DNA of 6,281 nt. Origin: CAYHZL01 sp964361075. GTDB lineage: Bacteria; Bacteroidota; Ignavibacteria; UBA10030; UBA8401. The DNA lies in the NCBI GenBank assembly GCA_964361075.1, contig CAYHZL010000198.1:1-6281 (forward strand), read 5' to 3'. Shown piece after piece: positions 1 through 5,790 of this stretch. A model generated the notes under the pieces. It did no database searches. It was not told the DNA's origin and worked only from the letters and a program-made list of their open reading frames with translations. Numbering within the stretch: the first letter of the stretch is position 1; every line of letters starts with the position of its first letter. A program made the position numbers and the translations under genes.

Positions 1-14
1 AGCAAATCGGGACA

Positions 15-65
15 CCCCCTTTTCAAGGGGGATTTCCTCGCTCTTATTCCCCCTTAAAAATGGGG
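15..65. repeat. C/G-rich hairpin repeat at the 3' end of the gene cluster
   Basis: Two consecutive C-run/G-run hairpins lie here. The first pairs CCCCCTT (15-21) with AAGGGGG (25-31) over a 3-base loop. The second can pair CCCC (50-53) with GGGG (62-65) over an A/T loop. They lie just downstream of the last minus-strand gene. Neither hairpin is followed by a convincing T tract on the minus strand, so this looks more like an interspersed intergenic repeat than a standard intrinsic terminator, although it could still mark the operon end. It may extend past the window edge. Confidence 0.55.
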
Positions 66-103
66 TTAGGGTGATTTTTTGAATCAACAATAACGCTAAG
101 TAA

Positions 104-595
104 TTATTTTTTCTTTAACAATTCACGTAAAAACATTAAATCAAGATTATCTTTTTCCCGCATCGTCTGTTTTGTTTTCCATAATAATTCGGGAGATGCA
201 AAAGGGATTTCAACACCATCTATTATCCCAACCCGTATTGACTCTTTTGCTTCTTCATACGAAATCCCGCACGCTTTTGCCATAAGATCTACGATAAATT
301 CATCAGCCACGCGGATAACCTGATATTCATCCAGATCGGTTGGTCGAACTTCATTCACAGCCTTGTCTGGTAATGATTGTAACGCCTCTTTTACTTTTTG
401 CTGATTTTCTTGTGAAGCATCAATAAGCAAATCAATATCTTCCGTTGCCCGCGTATATCCCCATTGAATGACCGCCATTCCACCAACAACAATATACTTT
501 GCCTGAAACTTGTTTAACTCACGACATAATGAAACAAGATCACTTACTCTTGGTGTTCTTGGTTCAAGGAACGCGTCATCATTTTGATAGTCCAT
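104..595 (-). CDS. AbiEii/MNT-like nucleotidyltransferase
   Basis: A 163-residue protein with a nucleotidyltransferase fold signature. A Gly-Gly pair at 38-39 (VVGGMA) is followed about 14 residues later by TEDIDLLID, with the metal-binding aspartates at 53 and 55. A likely third acidic residue is Asp103 in IVDLM. The C-terminal part (about 135-160, LLWKTKQTMREKDNLDLMFL) resembles the Lys/Arg-Lys-Asp-Asp-Leu tail of AbiEii-like and related NTases. Members of this superfamily transfer NMP to proteins, tRNA or small molecules, and some are toxins of toxin-antitoxin pairs. The substrate here cannot be told. The ATG at 595 is the only reasonable start before the GG motif, so the gene overlaps the preceding small gene by 52 nt, which suggests coupled translation. 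The Shine-Dalgarno is weak. It is the last gene of the cluster seen here. Confidence 0.8.
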   Translation of the reverse strand: MDYQNDDAFLEPRTPRVSDLVSLCRELNKFQAKYIVVGGMAVIQWGYTRATEDIDLLIDASQENQQKVKEALQSLPDKAVNEVRPTDLDEYQVIRVADEFIVDLMAKACGISYEEAKESIRVGIIDGVEIPFASPELLWKTKQTMREKDNLDLMFLRELLKKK

Positions 596-750
596 AGCTG
601 ACTTTCTTCAAATGTTTTAAAGCGATGAACACCTTTGGGAATTAACGGTTTTCCTCTTCGCAATTCAATAACAAGATCGAGCAGATTTTTTGCATACAGA
701 AGGTCGCGTCTCTGTGCTTTGCGCTTTCCAACTATTTTCATTTCCTTCAT
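544..750 (-). CDS. small basic protein paired with nucleotidyltransferase
   Basis: A protein of 68 residues, rich in Lys and Arg, of unknown function. The N-terminal half (KRKAQRRDLLYAKNLLDLVIELRRG) looks helical and basic. The C-terminal half has the pattern IPKGVHRFKTFEESQLWTIKMM, which I recall from small hypothetical proteins next to nucleotidyltransferase genes; this is memory, not a search. I chose the ATG at 750 because a GAGG sits 5 nt upstream. A GTG at 756 would add two residues. The gene starts 15 nt after the atpA stop and its 3' end overlaps the nucleotidyltransferase start by 52 nt, so all three are probably co-transcribed. It could be the antitoxin or partner of the nucleotidyltransferase, which is inference from position and size only. 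No membrane segment or signal peptide is visible. Confidence 0.7.
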   Translation of the reverse strand: MKEMKIVGKRKAQRRDLLYAKNLLDLVIELRRGKPLIPKGVHRFKTFEESQLWTIKMMTRSLNQEHQE

Positions 751-755
751 ACACA

Positions 756-759
756 CCTC
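756..759 (-). promoter_or_regulatory. Shine-Dalgarno fixing start of the small gene
   Basis: On the minus strand GAGG is followed by 5 nt and then ATG (750-748). This supports the ATG at 750 over the in-frame GTG at 756, whose first base falls inside the Shine-Dalgarno itself. It lies in the 15-nt gap after the atpA stop, so translation can start anew on an operon transcript. Confidence 0.6.
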
Positions 760-765
760 AAAAAA

Positions 766-2316
766 TTATTTCGCCGCTTTAAAAGTCGCCAAAAAATCTT
801 TCGTAACAGTTTGAATTCGTTTTACAATGTCGTCACTTAATTCTTTTTTATCGGCAATTGTTGAAAGCAAATCTTTGTGTTTGATTTCTAGCATTTCCAT
901 AAATTCTTTTTCAAAACGCTGCACTTGATTGACAGGCAGTTCATCTAAGAATCCGTTCGTGCCGAGATAAATCATCACGATTTGTTTTTCAACTGTCATT
1001 GGAACGTACTGCCCTTGCTTCAACAATTCTACAAGACGAGCACCACGACGCAATTGCTGCTGTGTTGATTTATCCAAATCGGAACCGAATTTTGCAAACG
1101 CTTCAAGTTCACGGTACTGTGCCAAATCCAAACGCAAACGACCGGCAACTTTTTTCATTCCTTTAATTTGTGCATTACCACCAACGCGCGAAACGGAAAT
1201 ACCTACGTTGATTGCAGGACGCACACCGGCATTAAACAAGTTTGGTTCAAGATAAATTTGTCCGTCGGTAATAGAAATTACGTTTGTCGGAATGTATGCA
1301 GAGACATCGCCGGCTTGTGTTTCAATAATCGGCAGTGCTGTCAAACTTCCGCCGCCTTCTTCATCACTTAATTTTGAAGAACGTTCGAGCAAGCGCGAGT
1401 GAAGATAAAACACATCGCCCGGATACGCTTCACGTCCTGGTGGACGGCGAAGCAACAACGAAACCTGACGATACGCCGCCGCTTGTTTCGACAAATCATC
1501 ATACACAACAAGTGCATCGCGACCGCTATCGCGGAAAAATTCGCCAAGCGTTGCACCCGAGTACGGTGCAATAAATTGCATCGGCGCCGGATCGCTTGCA
1601 TTTGCCGCGATGATGGTTGTGTATCCCATTGCGCCTTCATCTTCCAACTTCGAAACAACTTGTGCTACGGTCGAACCTTTTTGTCCGATGGCAACATAAA
1701 TACAATACACAGGTTTGATACCTTGCGCTTTGGCTTCTTCGGTGTGTGTATATTTTTGATTGATAATTGTATCGAGTGCGACGGCTGTCTTTCCGGTTTG
1801 ACGGTCGCCGATAATCAACTCGCGCTGTCCACGACCAATTGGAATCATTCCGTCAACAGCTTTTAAACCTGTTTGCAACGCTTGCTTCACCGGTTGACGT
1901 TGGATAACACCCAACGCTTTGCGTTCGAGCGGAGAAAATTTTCCTGTTTTAATTGCACCACGACCATCAATCGGCTGACCCAACGGATTAATAACACGAC
2001 CGAGCATCGCTTCGCCAACCGGCATTGAAGCAACACGCTTTGTGCGCTTTACAATATCACCTTCTTTAATTTTGGTATCGTCTCCGAACAAAATACAACC
2101 GACGTTATCTTCTTCAAGATTTAAAACCATACCAAACACATTGTTCGGAAATTCTACAAGCTCGCTTGCCATTACTTTTGATAAGCCGTACACGCGCGCG
2201 ATACCGTCACCGACTTGCAGCACAGTGCCGACATCATACACATCAATTTCTTTTTCGTATCCGGCAAGTTGCTTGCGGAGTATCGCAGTTATTTCATCGG
2301 GTCGAACTTCAGCCAT
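766..2316 (-). CDS. atpA: F1 ATP synthase subunit alpha
   Basis: The non-catalytic nucleotide-binding subunit of the F1 head, which alternates with beta in a hexamer on the cytoplasmic side of the membrane. The length of 516 residues is normal and the gene looks intact. Visible landmarks are the N-terminal beta-barrel domain (about 25-95), the P-loop GDRQTGKT (170-177), VVYDDLSKQA (270-279), and the family signature PAINVGISVS (367-376) followed by Arg377, the equivalent of the arginine finger in E. coli alpha. The C-terminal helical domain follows. The start is supported by a good Shine-Dalgarno (AAGGA at 2324-2328). The gene follows atpH after 58 nt. In most bacteria gamma (atpG) comes next; here a small gene and a nucleotidyltransferase do. 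Confidence 0.98.
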   Translation of the reverse strand: MAEVRPDEITAILRKQLAGYEKEIDVYDVGTVLQVGDGIARVYGLSKVMASELVEFPNNVFGMVLNLEEDNVGCILFGDDTKIKEGDIVKRTKRVASMPVGEAMLGRVINPLGQPIDGRGAIKTGKFSPLERKALGVIQRQPVKQALQTGLKAVDGMIPIGRGQRELIIGDRQTGKTAVALDTIINQKYTHTEEAKAQGIKPVYCIYVAIGQKGSTVAQVVSKLEDEGAMGYTTIIAANASDPAPMQFIAPYSGATLGEFFRDSGRDALVVYDDLSKQAAAYRQVSLLLRRPPGREAYPGDVFYLHSRLLERSSKLSDEEGGGSLTALPIIETQAGDVSAYIPTNVISITDGQIYLEPNLFNAGVRPAINVGISVSRVGGNAQIKGMKKVAGRLRLDLAQYRELEAFAKFGSDLDKSTQQQLRRGARLVELLKQGQYVPMTVEKQIVMIYLGTNGFLDELPVNQVQRFEKEFMEMLEIKHKDLLSTIADKKELSDDIVKRIQTVTKDFLATFKAAK

Positions 2317-2342
2317 TGTTGTTTCCTTTTAATTATGATTCG

Positions 2343-2364
2343 CCGCAGACACAGAGTCGTGCGG
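2343..2364. repeat. short palindromic repeat remnant between atpH and atpA
   Basis: CCGCA (2343-2347) pairs with TGCGG (2360-2364) around a loop containing GACACAGAG. The loop sequence resembles the CACAGAGA arm of the repeat at 3653-3702, so it may be a decayed member of the same kind of element. The stem is only 5 bp, so the assignment is weak. Confidence 0.35.
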
Positions 2365-2374
2365 TAAAAAAATT

Positions 2375-2926
2375 TTAGTTACTAAATGAACCGTCTTTTA
2401 ATTTTGTTTTCAGAATTTCAAGCTGCCGCTTCACGCTGCCGTCCAATACCGTATCACCAACACGTGCAACGAAACCACCTTTCAGCAGCCGATCAATGCT
2501 GAAGGTTGCATCAACTTTTTTCTTCGTCATCACTTCCAATTGCTTTTGCAAATCTTTTTCCTGTTTCAAAGAAAAATCTATACTTGTGGTTACATGCACC
2601 CGGACAATACCAAGTTCATCATCACGCAATTCAAAATATCGTTTCAAAATTTCGGCAAGCACCATCTCGCGACCTTTCTCTATAATAGACGCAAGATATG
2701 TGCGTGTGGCAATACCAATTTTTTTTTTGAAAATTTCAGCGATGATAGATTGCTTTTTTTCTTTCGATATTACAGGACTCGCCAACACCAATTGCAACTC
2801 ACGCGAATTTTCAATGGCTGTTTTCACAGTCAACAACTCTTTGGCGATTGTCACCGGCTTTTTATTTTCTGCCGTCAATGCCATCAGCGCGCTTGCATAT
2901 CGTGTTGCTATTTTACTATTGCTCAT
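2375..2926 (-). CDS. atpH: F1 ATP synthase subunit delta (OSCP)
   Basis: The delta/OSCP subunit sits on top of the F1 head and joins it to the peripheral stalk formed by subunit b. The length of 183 residues is typical. The N-terminal helical domain (about 1-105, starting KIATRYASALM) is followed by the C-terminal domain with the OSCP-type signature around LLKGGFVARVGDTVLDGSVKRQL (about 147-169). Its position between atpF and atpA is the usual one. The start has only a weak purine stretch upstream (AGAAG). The 5' side directly adjoins a 47-bp repeat copy (2947-2993), so its leader is formed largely of repeat sequence. A run of ten A residues in the coding strand (2719-2728) encodes Lys67-Lys69 and could be prone to slippage; the frame is intact as read. 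Confidence 0.96.
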   Translation of the reverse strand: MSNSKIATRYASALMALTAENKKPVTIAKELLTVKTAIENSRELQLVLASPVISKEKKQSIIAEIFKKKIGIATRTYLASIIEKGREMVLAEILKRYFELRDDELGIVRVHVTTSIDFSLKQEKDLQKQLEVMTKKKVDATFSIDRLLKGGFVARVGDTVLDGSVKRQLEILKTKLKDGSFSN

Positions 2927-2946
2927 ATTTATTTTCTTCTACCAAG

Positions 2947-2993
2947 AAAAATTAATTCTTTTCCCGAAGGGATGGCTTCGCTCAGGTAATTGT
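2947..2993. repeat. 47-bp direct repeat, copy 1 (upstream of atpH)
   Basis: Identical over all 47 bases to 3114-3160, at a spacing of 167 bp. On the minus strand it lies just 5' of atpH, about 20 nt before the start codon. It contains the 20-base core at 2962-2981 (TCCCGAAGGGATGGCTTCGC), which can fold through CGAAG/CTTCG. The same core appears in inverted orientation at 6234-6253. Confidence 0.9.
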
Positions 2994-2995
2994 AT

Positions 2996-3108
2996 CTACC
3001 CAGTCATGCCATGAGTTTGTCTAATGTTTTTGTGAAAGTTGTATGTTTTATTCGCCGCGGCGAATCAAAAAGTAACTCATGGCATGACTTTAAAAGCACG
3101 CTGGGTAG
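2996..3108. repeat. nested inverted-repeat element between atpF and atpH
   Basis: The outer arms CTACCCAG (2996-3003) and CTGGGTAG (3101-3108) are perfect inverted repeats. Inside them a perfect 16-bp pair joins 3002-3017 (AGTCATGCCATGAGTT) with 3074-3089. At the centre lies a perfect 16-bp palindrome, ATTCGCCGCGGCGAAT, at 3050-3065. A 13-nt bulge (3088-3100) separates the outer and inner right arms. This is the layout of a small non-autonomous element or REP-like structure. There is no coding capacity. It is flanked directly by the two 47-bp direct repeats. Confidence 0.75.
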
Positions 3109-3627
3109 TTACAAAAAATTAATTCTTTTCCCGAAGGGATGGCTTCGCTCAGGTAATTGTTGAAGAACTTTATCTACCATTTTCTTTTGCTTTGCGCTGC
3201 TAAGTGATTCGTCGAGAATTTTTTCAGCAACGGTAACCGCCATGTCTGCAACTTCGCTGCGAAGTTGTGTAAGAGCTGATTCTTTCTCGCGCTGAATTTC
3301 TTGACGCGCCTGTTCCATCACACCTTTTGCCTGCTCATTTGCTTTCACAAGAATATCATTCTTCAACTGTTCAGCCAACTCGCGCCCTTCTTTAATCAGG
3401 CGGGCAGTTTCTTCATTTGCTTTTGCCATTGAAGATTGATTTTCGGCAATCATGCGCTCGGCTTCTTTTTTTGCTTGTTCTGCTTTTGCAAGCGAATCGG
3501 CAATGGACTGTTCACGTTCATGCAGTGCATTCACAATAGGCTTCCATGCAAATTTGCCCAGTGTGAAAACAAGCAACACAAACGTTACAAGTGTCCAGAT
3601 GATAAGTCCGGGATTAATTTCTAACAT
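3109..3627 (-). CDS. atpF: Fo ATP synthase subunit b
   Basis: Subunit b forms the peripheral stalk that holds the F1 head against rotation. It is anchored in the membrane by an N-terminal helix and reaches delta with its C-terminus. Residues 8-28 (LIIWTLVTFVLLVFTLGKFAW) are the membrane helix, followed by KPIVNALHEREQSI, the usual start of the long charged coiled coil (about 35-150). The 172-residue length is near normal. The start at 3627 has AGGAT on the minus strand a few bases upstream. The odd part is the C-terminus: residues 158-172 are encoded by a 47-bp repeat element and look non-native, so the original end of the protein was probably replaced or extended. Because the C-terminus of b contacts delta, this could matter, but the family tolerates variable ends. 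Confidence 0.95.
   Translation of the reverse strand: MLEINPGLIIWTLVTFVLLVFTLGKFAWKPIVNALHEREQSIADSLAKAEQAKKEAERMIAENQSSMAKANEETARLIKEGRELAEQLKNDILVKANEQAKGVMEQARQEIQREKESALTQLRSEVADMAVTVAEKILDESLSSAKQKKMVDKVLQQLPERSHPFGKRINFL
3114..3160. repeat. 47-bp direct repeat, copy 2 (inside atpF 3' end)
   Basis: Exact copy of 2947-2993. It lies inside the atpF reading frame and encodes residues 158 to about 171, LPERSHPFGKRINF. The stop codon follows immediately outside the repeat, at 3109-3111. The tail is basic and rich in Pro and Gly, unlike the coiled-coil body of the protein. Confidence 0.9.
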
Positions 3628-3652
3628 TCGTTTATCCTACATGTAAAGTTAG

Positions 3653-3702
3653 GAACCACGGAGGCACAGAGAAAAATTTTGCGCTCGGCGTCTCTGTGGT
3701 TC
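3653..3702. repeat. palindromic repeat between atpE and atpF
   Basis: GAACCAC (3653-3659) pairs with GTGGTTC (3696-3702), and CACAGAGA (3665-3672) pairs with TCTCTGTG (3691-3698). The two right arms overlap, so two alternative stems are possible. On the minus strand it begins 14 nt after the atpE stop codon. It looks like an interspersed palindromic repeat. It could also stabilise the 3' end of atpE mRNA or attenuate transcription into atpF. Confidence 0.65.
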
Positions 3703-3716
3703 ATCATTAAAAAAAA

Positions 3717-3974
3717 TTACTTCGTGGCAAGGATAATGCAAATAGCAAGTGCGAAGAATGTTGCACCTTCGATAAGCGCTGCTGCAATCAACATTGAGGT
3801 ACGAACTTGACCGGCAACTTCCGGTTGGCGTCCGCTTGCTTCCATTGCTGCTGCGGCAAGTTTACCAATACCAATACCAGCACCAATAATTGAAATACCT
3901 GCGCCTATACCGGCGGCTAAATATCCCCATTGATTTGCAGCGGCTTTTACCATTTCTACTGTTGTTGCTTCCAT
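3717..3974 (-). CDS. atpE: Fo ATP synthase subunit c
   Basis: The subunit that forms the rotating c-ring in the membrane. It has 85 residues and two hydrophobic hairpin helices (about 17-46 and 58-82) joined by the polar loop RQPE (49-52). Helix 1 carries the glycine-repeat packing motif (GIGAGISIIGAGIGIG, 22-37). The ion-carrying carboxylate is Glu69 in AALIEGATFF. The residue after it is Gly, not Ser or Thr, and the position matching the sodium-site Gln of Ilyobacter is Ile36, so proton coupling is more likely than sodium coupling. The gene has the strongest Shine-Dalgarno of the operon (AGGAG at 3982-3986), as expected for a subunit needed in many copies per complex. It lies between atpB and atpF as usual. 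Confidence 0.97.
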   Translation of the reverse strand: MEATTVEMVKAAANQWGYLAAGIGAGISIIGAGIGIGKLAAAAMEASGRQPEVAGQVRTSMLIAAALIEGATFFALAICIILATK

Positions 3975-4039
3975 GTTTCTTCTCCTAAAAATTAAATTGT
4001 GTTTATATGATGTTATATTTTTATTTTTTTTCTGAAAAA

Positions 4040-4990
4040 TTAGTGTGCGTGTTTCTCGCCATGCTCTTCTGCGCGTTCAGCTTGCATTCCCAATCCCATA
4101 AACAATGATGTGAGCATGGTGAAAATATATGCCTGTAAAAATGCGACGAAGAGTTCAAGAAAATTAATTGCAAGAACAAATCCAACCGACACCGGCACTA
4201 CCGCCAAAGTTTTGAATACAAAAATTAATCCGATGAGCGCAACAATAACGATATGTCCGCCGCTCATGTTTGCAAAAAGACGAATACACAACGCGAATGG
4301 TTTTGTAAACAAACCAAGTATTTCAATCGGAATCATAATCGGCCACAACGCCCAATGCACACCGCCGGTTAAGTGCGCGAGATAATGTCCGAAACCTTGT
4401 GCGTGAATCGATGAATATTGAATCATAAAAAACGCGATGATTGCCAATCCTGCCGTTACATTAACGTTGCCGGTTGCTGATGCACCAAATGGAATAAGAC
4501 CAAACAAATTCATCGTGAGGATAAAGAAAAATGTCGTAAGTAAGTACGACATATACTTCAATCCGCCTTTGCCCATATTCGGAAGAACAATTTCATCGCG
4601 AACAAACTGGACAAACACTTCTATGAGATTGCCAAAACCTTTAGGAACTTTATTTTTGGAATTTTTTCTCGCAACAAGCGACATCACAACAATAAGGAAC
4701 ACTGTTGCAAGCCACATAAAAACGACATGCTTTGTAATAGACATATCAATTCCGAAGAGATGAATCTCCGGTAAATTAATACGACCATAAAAAGAACCCG
4801 GCTCTCTTTCGCCAAGCCAAGGAAGTTCAATGAAATGCGAGTCGTGAATATGACCAAGCAGATGAGTAAACAAATTACCTTCGTGCTCACCACCACTATG
4901 TGTTGCTGCAGCAACATGTGCAAGAGAATCGCTCACACCATGATGTGCTGTTGTATCTGTCAAAAGTGATTCTGAAAAAATGAACGCCAT
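4040..4990 (-). CDS. atpB: Fo ATP synthase subunit a
   Basis: The stator membrane subunit that forms the two ion half-channels next to the c-ring. It has 316 residues. The first ~85 are a long His-rich extension with no clear membrane helix; such extensions are known in Bacteroidota/Chlorobiota. Membrane helices follow from about residue 88 to 300. The essential arginine is Arg237 in PFALCIRLFANMSGGH. The second polar pair is His246 and Glu279, matching E. coli Glu219 and His245 in exchanged positions, and Gln286 matches Gln252. The C-terminus is short and His/Glu-rich. Upstream is only A/T-rich sequence with no clear Shine-Dalgarno. The gene begins 14 nt from a MITE-like element that separates it from the AtpI-like gene. 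Confidence 0.97.
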   Translation of the reverse strand: MAFIFSESLLTDTTAHHGVSDSLAHVAAATHSGGEHEGNLFTHLLGHIHDSHFIELPWLGEREPGSFYGRINLPEIHLFGIDMSITKHVVFMWLATVFLIVVMSLVARKNSKNKVPKGFGNLIEVFVQFVRDEIVLPNMGKGGLKYMSYLLTTFFFILTMNLFGLIPFGASATGNVNVTAGLAIIAFFMIQYSSIHAQGFGHYLAHLTGGVHWALWPIMIPIEILGLFTKPFALCIRLFANMSGGHIVIVALIGLIFVFKTLAVVPVSVGFVLAINFLELFVAFLQAYIFTMLTSLFMGLGMQAERAEEHGEKHAH

Positions 4991-5004
4991 ATTTTTAATT
5001 AATG

Positions 5005-5148
5005 ACTGAAGTTACGCAAAAAAACATCGAGGAAAACATTCACCACGAATGACACTGAAAAACACGGATATTCATAGATCGTTATCCGTGTTTTTCTGTA
5101 ATAATCCGTGTTATCTGTGGTTAAAAGACCTCTTTGCGTAACATCAGT
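5005..5148. mobile_element. 144-bp MITE-like element with TIRs and TAATG target duplication
   Basis: The ends 5005-5020 (ACTGAAGTTACGCAAA) and 5133-5148 are inverted repeats matching at 15 of 16 positions. TAATG lies directly outside both ends (5000-5004 and 5149-5153), as a 5-bp target-site duplication would. Inside, a perfect 14-bp inverted repeat joins 5057-5070 with 5083-5096 around a 12-nt loop, and a further copy of ATCCGTGTT lies at 5104-5112. There is no open frame of note. Removing the element and one TAATG restores a short atpI-atpB junction in which the AtpI stop codon is unchanged. Confidence 0.8.
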
Positions 5149-5570
5149 TAATGAGTAACTTTATTTTTTTCTTCCATCTTGCGTTGGATATAGAAAATTT
5201 CCAAGACAAGAAAAATCGTGTACAACACGAGCATCGAACCAACGAGCGCAAGCGCATGGAGGCGAACAAGACCGATTAATATTCCAAGCACTGCAAGCAG
5301 CACCAGCATCCGAATTCCCATTCCGCCAAGCACGACTTGCAAAAACTTTGTGTACGATGTATCGAATGAAAACTCTATCGCCGCATATCCGACAACAACA
5401 TTTGCCACACTCATCAACGCGCCAACTGCAACCGCAAAAGTAATTTCTGCATCTCCTAATTTCATCAGCGGATACGCACTGCACGCACCGATGGCAACAA
5501 CAGCAATAATTACCTGACGAAGAAACGATACATCAATTTTTCTTTGCATGATGTTTTGTGTACTCCGCAT
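5148..5570 (-). CDS. atpI: AtpI-like four-helix membrane protein
   Basis: A 140-residue hydrophobic protein with four predicted membrane helices (about 17-36, 43-66, 76-101 and 106-128) and a charged C-terminal tail (QRKMEEKNKVTH). Its place between atpZ and atpB fits the AtpI family, whose E. coli member aids c-ring assembly. The sequence itself has no motif I can name with certainty, so the call rests mainly on topology and context. The start is uncertain: ATG at 5570 overlaps atpZ by 38 nt, while ATG at 5549 (Met8, MQRKIDVSF) overlaps by 17 nt and has GGAG 13 nt upstream; Met8 is plausible. The last base of the stop codon is the terminal base of the MITE-like element, whose insertion left the encoded C-terminus intact. 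Confidence 0.75.
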   Translation of the reverse strand: MRSTQNIMQRKIDVSFLRQVIIAVVAIGACSAYPLMKLGDAEITFAVAVGALMSVANVVVGYAAIEFSFDTSYTKFLQVVLGGMGIRMLVLLAVLGILIGLVRLHALALVGSMLVLYTIFLVLEIFYIQRKMEEKNKVTH

Positions 5571-5790
5571 CTTGCTTGCGTGCTTCTTCGCTTGCCACGC
5601 GAATAAATTTCATTATTCCACCAACAATGCCGATCAGCAATCCGGCAACCATCAACCACGGCGACGTTGCAAAATAATTATCCAATACTCGCCCGATTAA
5701 AAAGAACACAAACACTGTTAACGCAAGCTGAATACCGATAGTGAGCAGATTACCTACCGAAGCAAATACACCTGACGGTTTTTCTTCCAT
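5533..5790 (-). CDS. atpZ: AtpZ, small ATP synthase accessory membrane protein
   Basis: An 85-residue protein with two membrane helices (about 14-33 and 43-64) and a charged C-terminal tail. The segment GRVLDNYFATSPWLMVAGLL, followed by IGIVGG, has the conserved Gly, Leu-Asp, Pro and glycine spacing of the AtpZ family (PF09527, ATPase_gene1). AtpZ acts together with AtpI at the start of atp operons and has been linked to c-ring assembly and to magnesium or calcium transport; the role here is inferred from family and position. Its ATG shares one base with the bactofilin stop codon (TAATG), and its 3' end overlaps the AtpI-like gene, so translation of the three genes is probably coupled. Confidence 0.88.
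   Translation of the reverse strand: MEEKPSGVFASVGNLLTIGIQLALTVFVFFLIGRVLDNYFATSPWLMVAGLLIGIVGGIMKFIRVASEEARKQDAEYTKHHAKKN

Noticed and set aside
15..31. Intrinsic terminator of the cluster
   Set aside because: The stem is good but there is no T tract after it on the minus strand, and a second similar hairpin lies next to it, so a repeat is the better description.
1399..1866. Long plus-strand open frame opposite atpA
   Set aside because: It is antisense to the well-conserved alpha coding region, has a Cys/Arg-rich composition without domain character, and lacks a supported start. It is a shadow of atpA codon use.
2496..3014. Plus-strand open frame opposite atpH running into the repeat block
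   Set aside because: It is rich in Phe, Ser and Ile because of the antisense of Lys/Glu-rich atpH, and its end is read from the repeat. There is no coherent protein signature.
2947..3160. CRISPR array from the two 47-bp repeats
   Set aside because: Only two copies with a 120-bp palindromic spacer, one copy inside a coding sequence, and no cas genes. The layout fits mobile or REP-like repeats instead.
3975..4039. Hidden element in the atpB-atpE gap
   Set aside because: The stretch is A/T-rich and contains the atpE Shine-Dalgarno, but I see no convincing inverted repeat or small gene.
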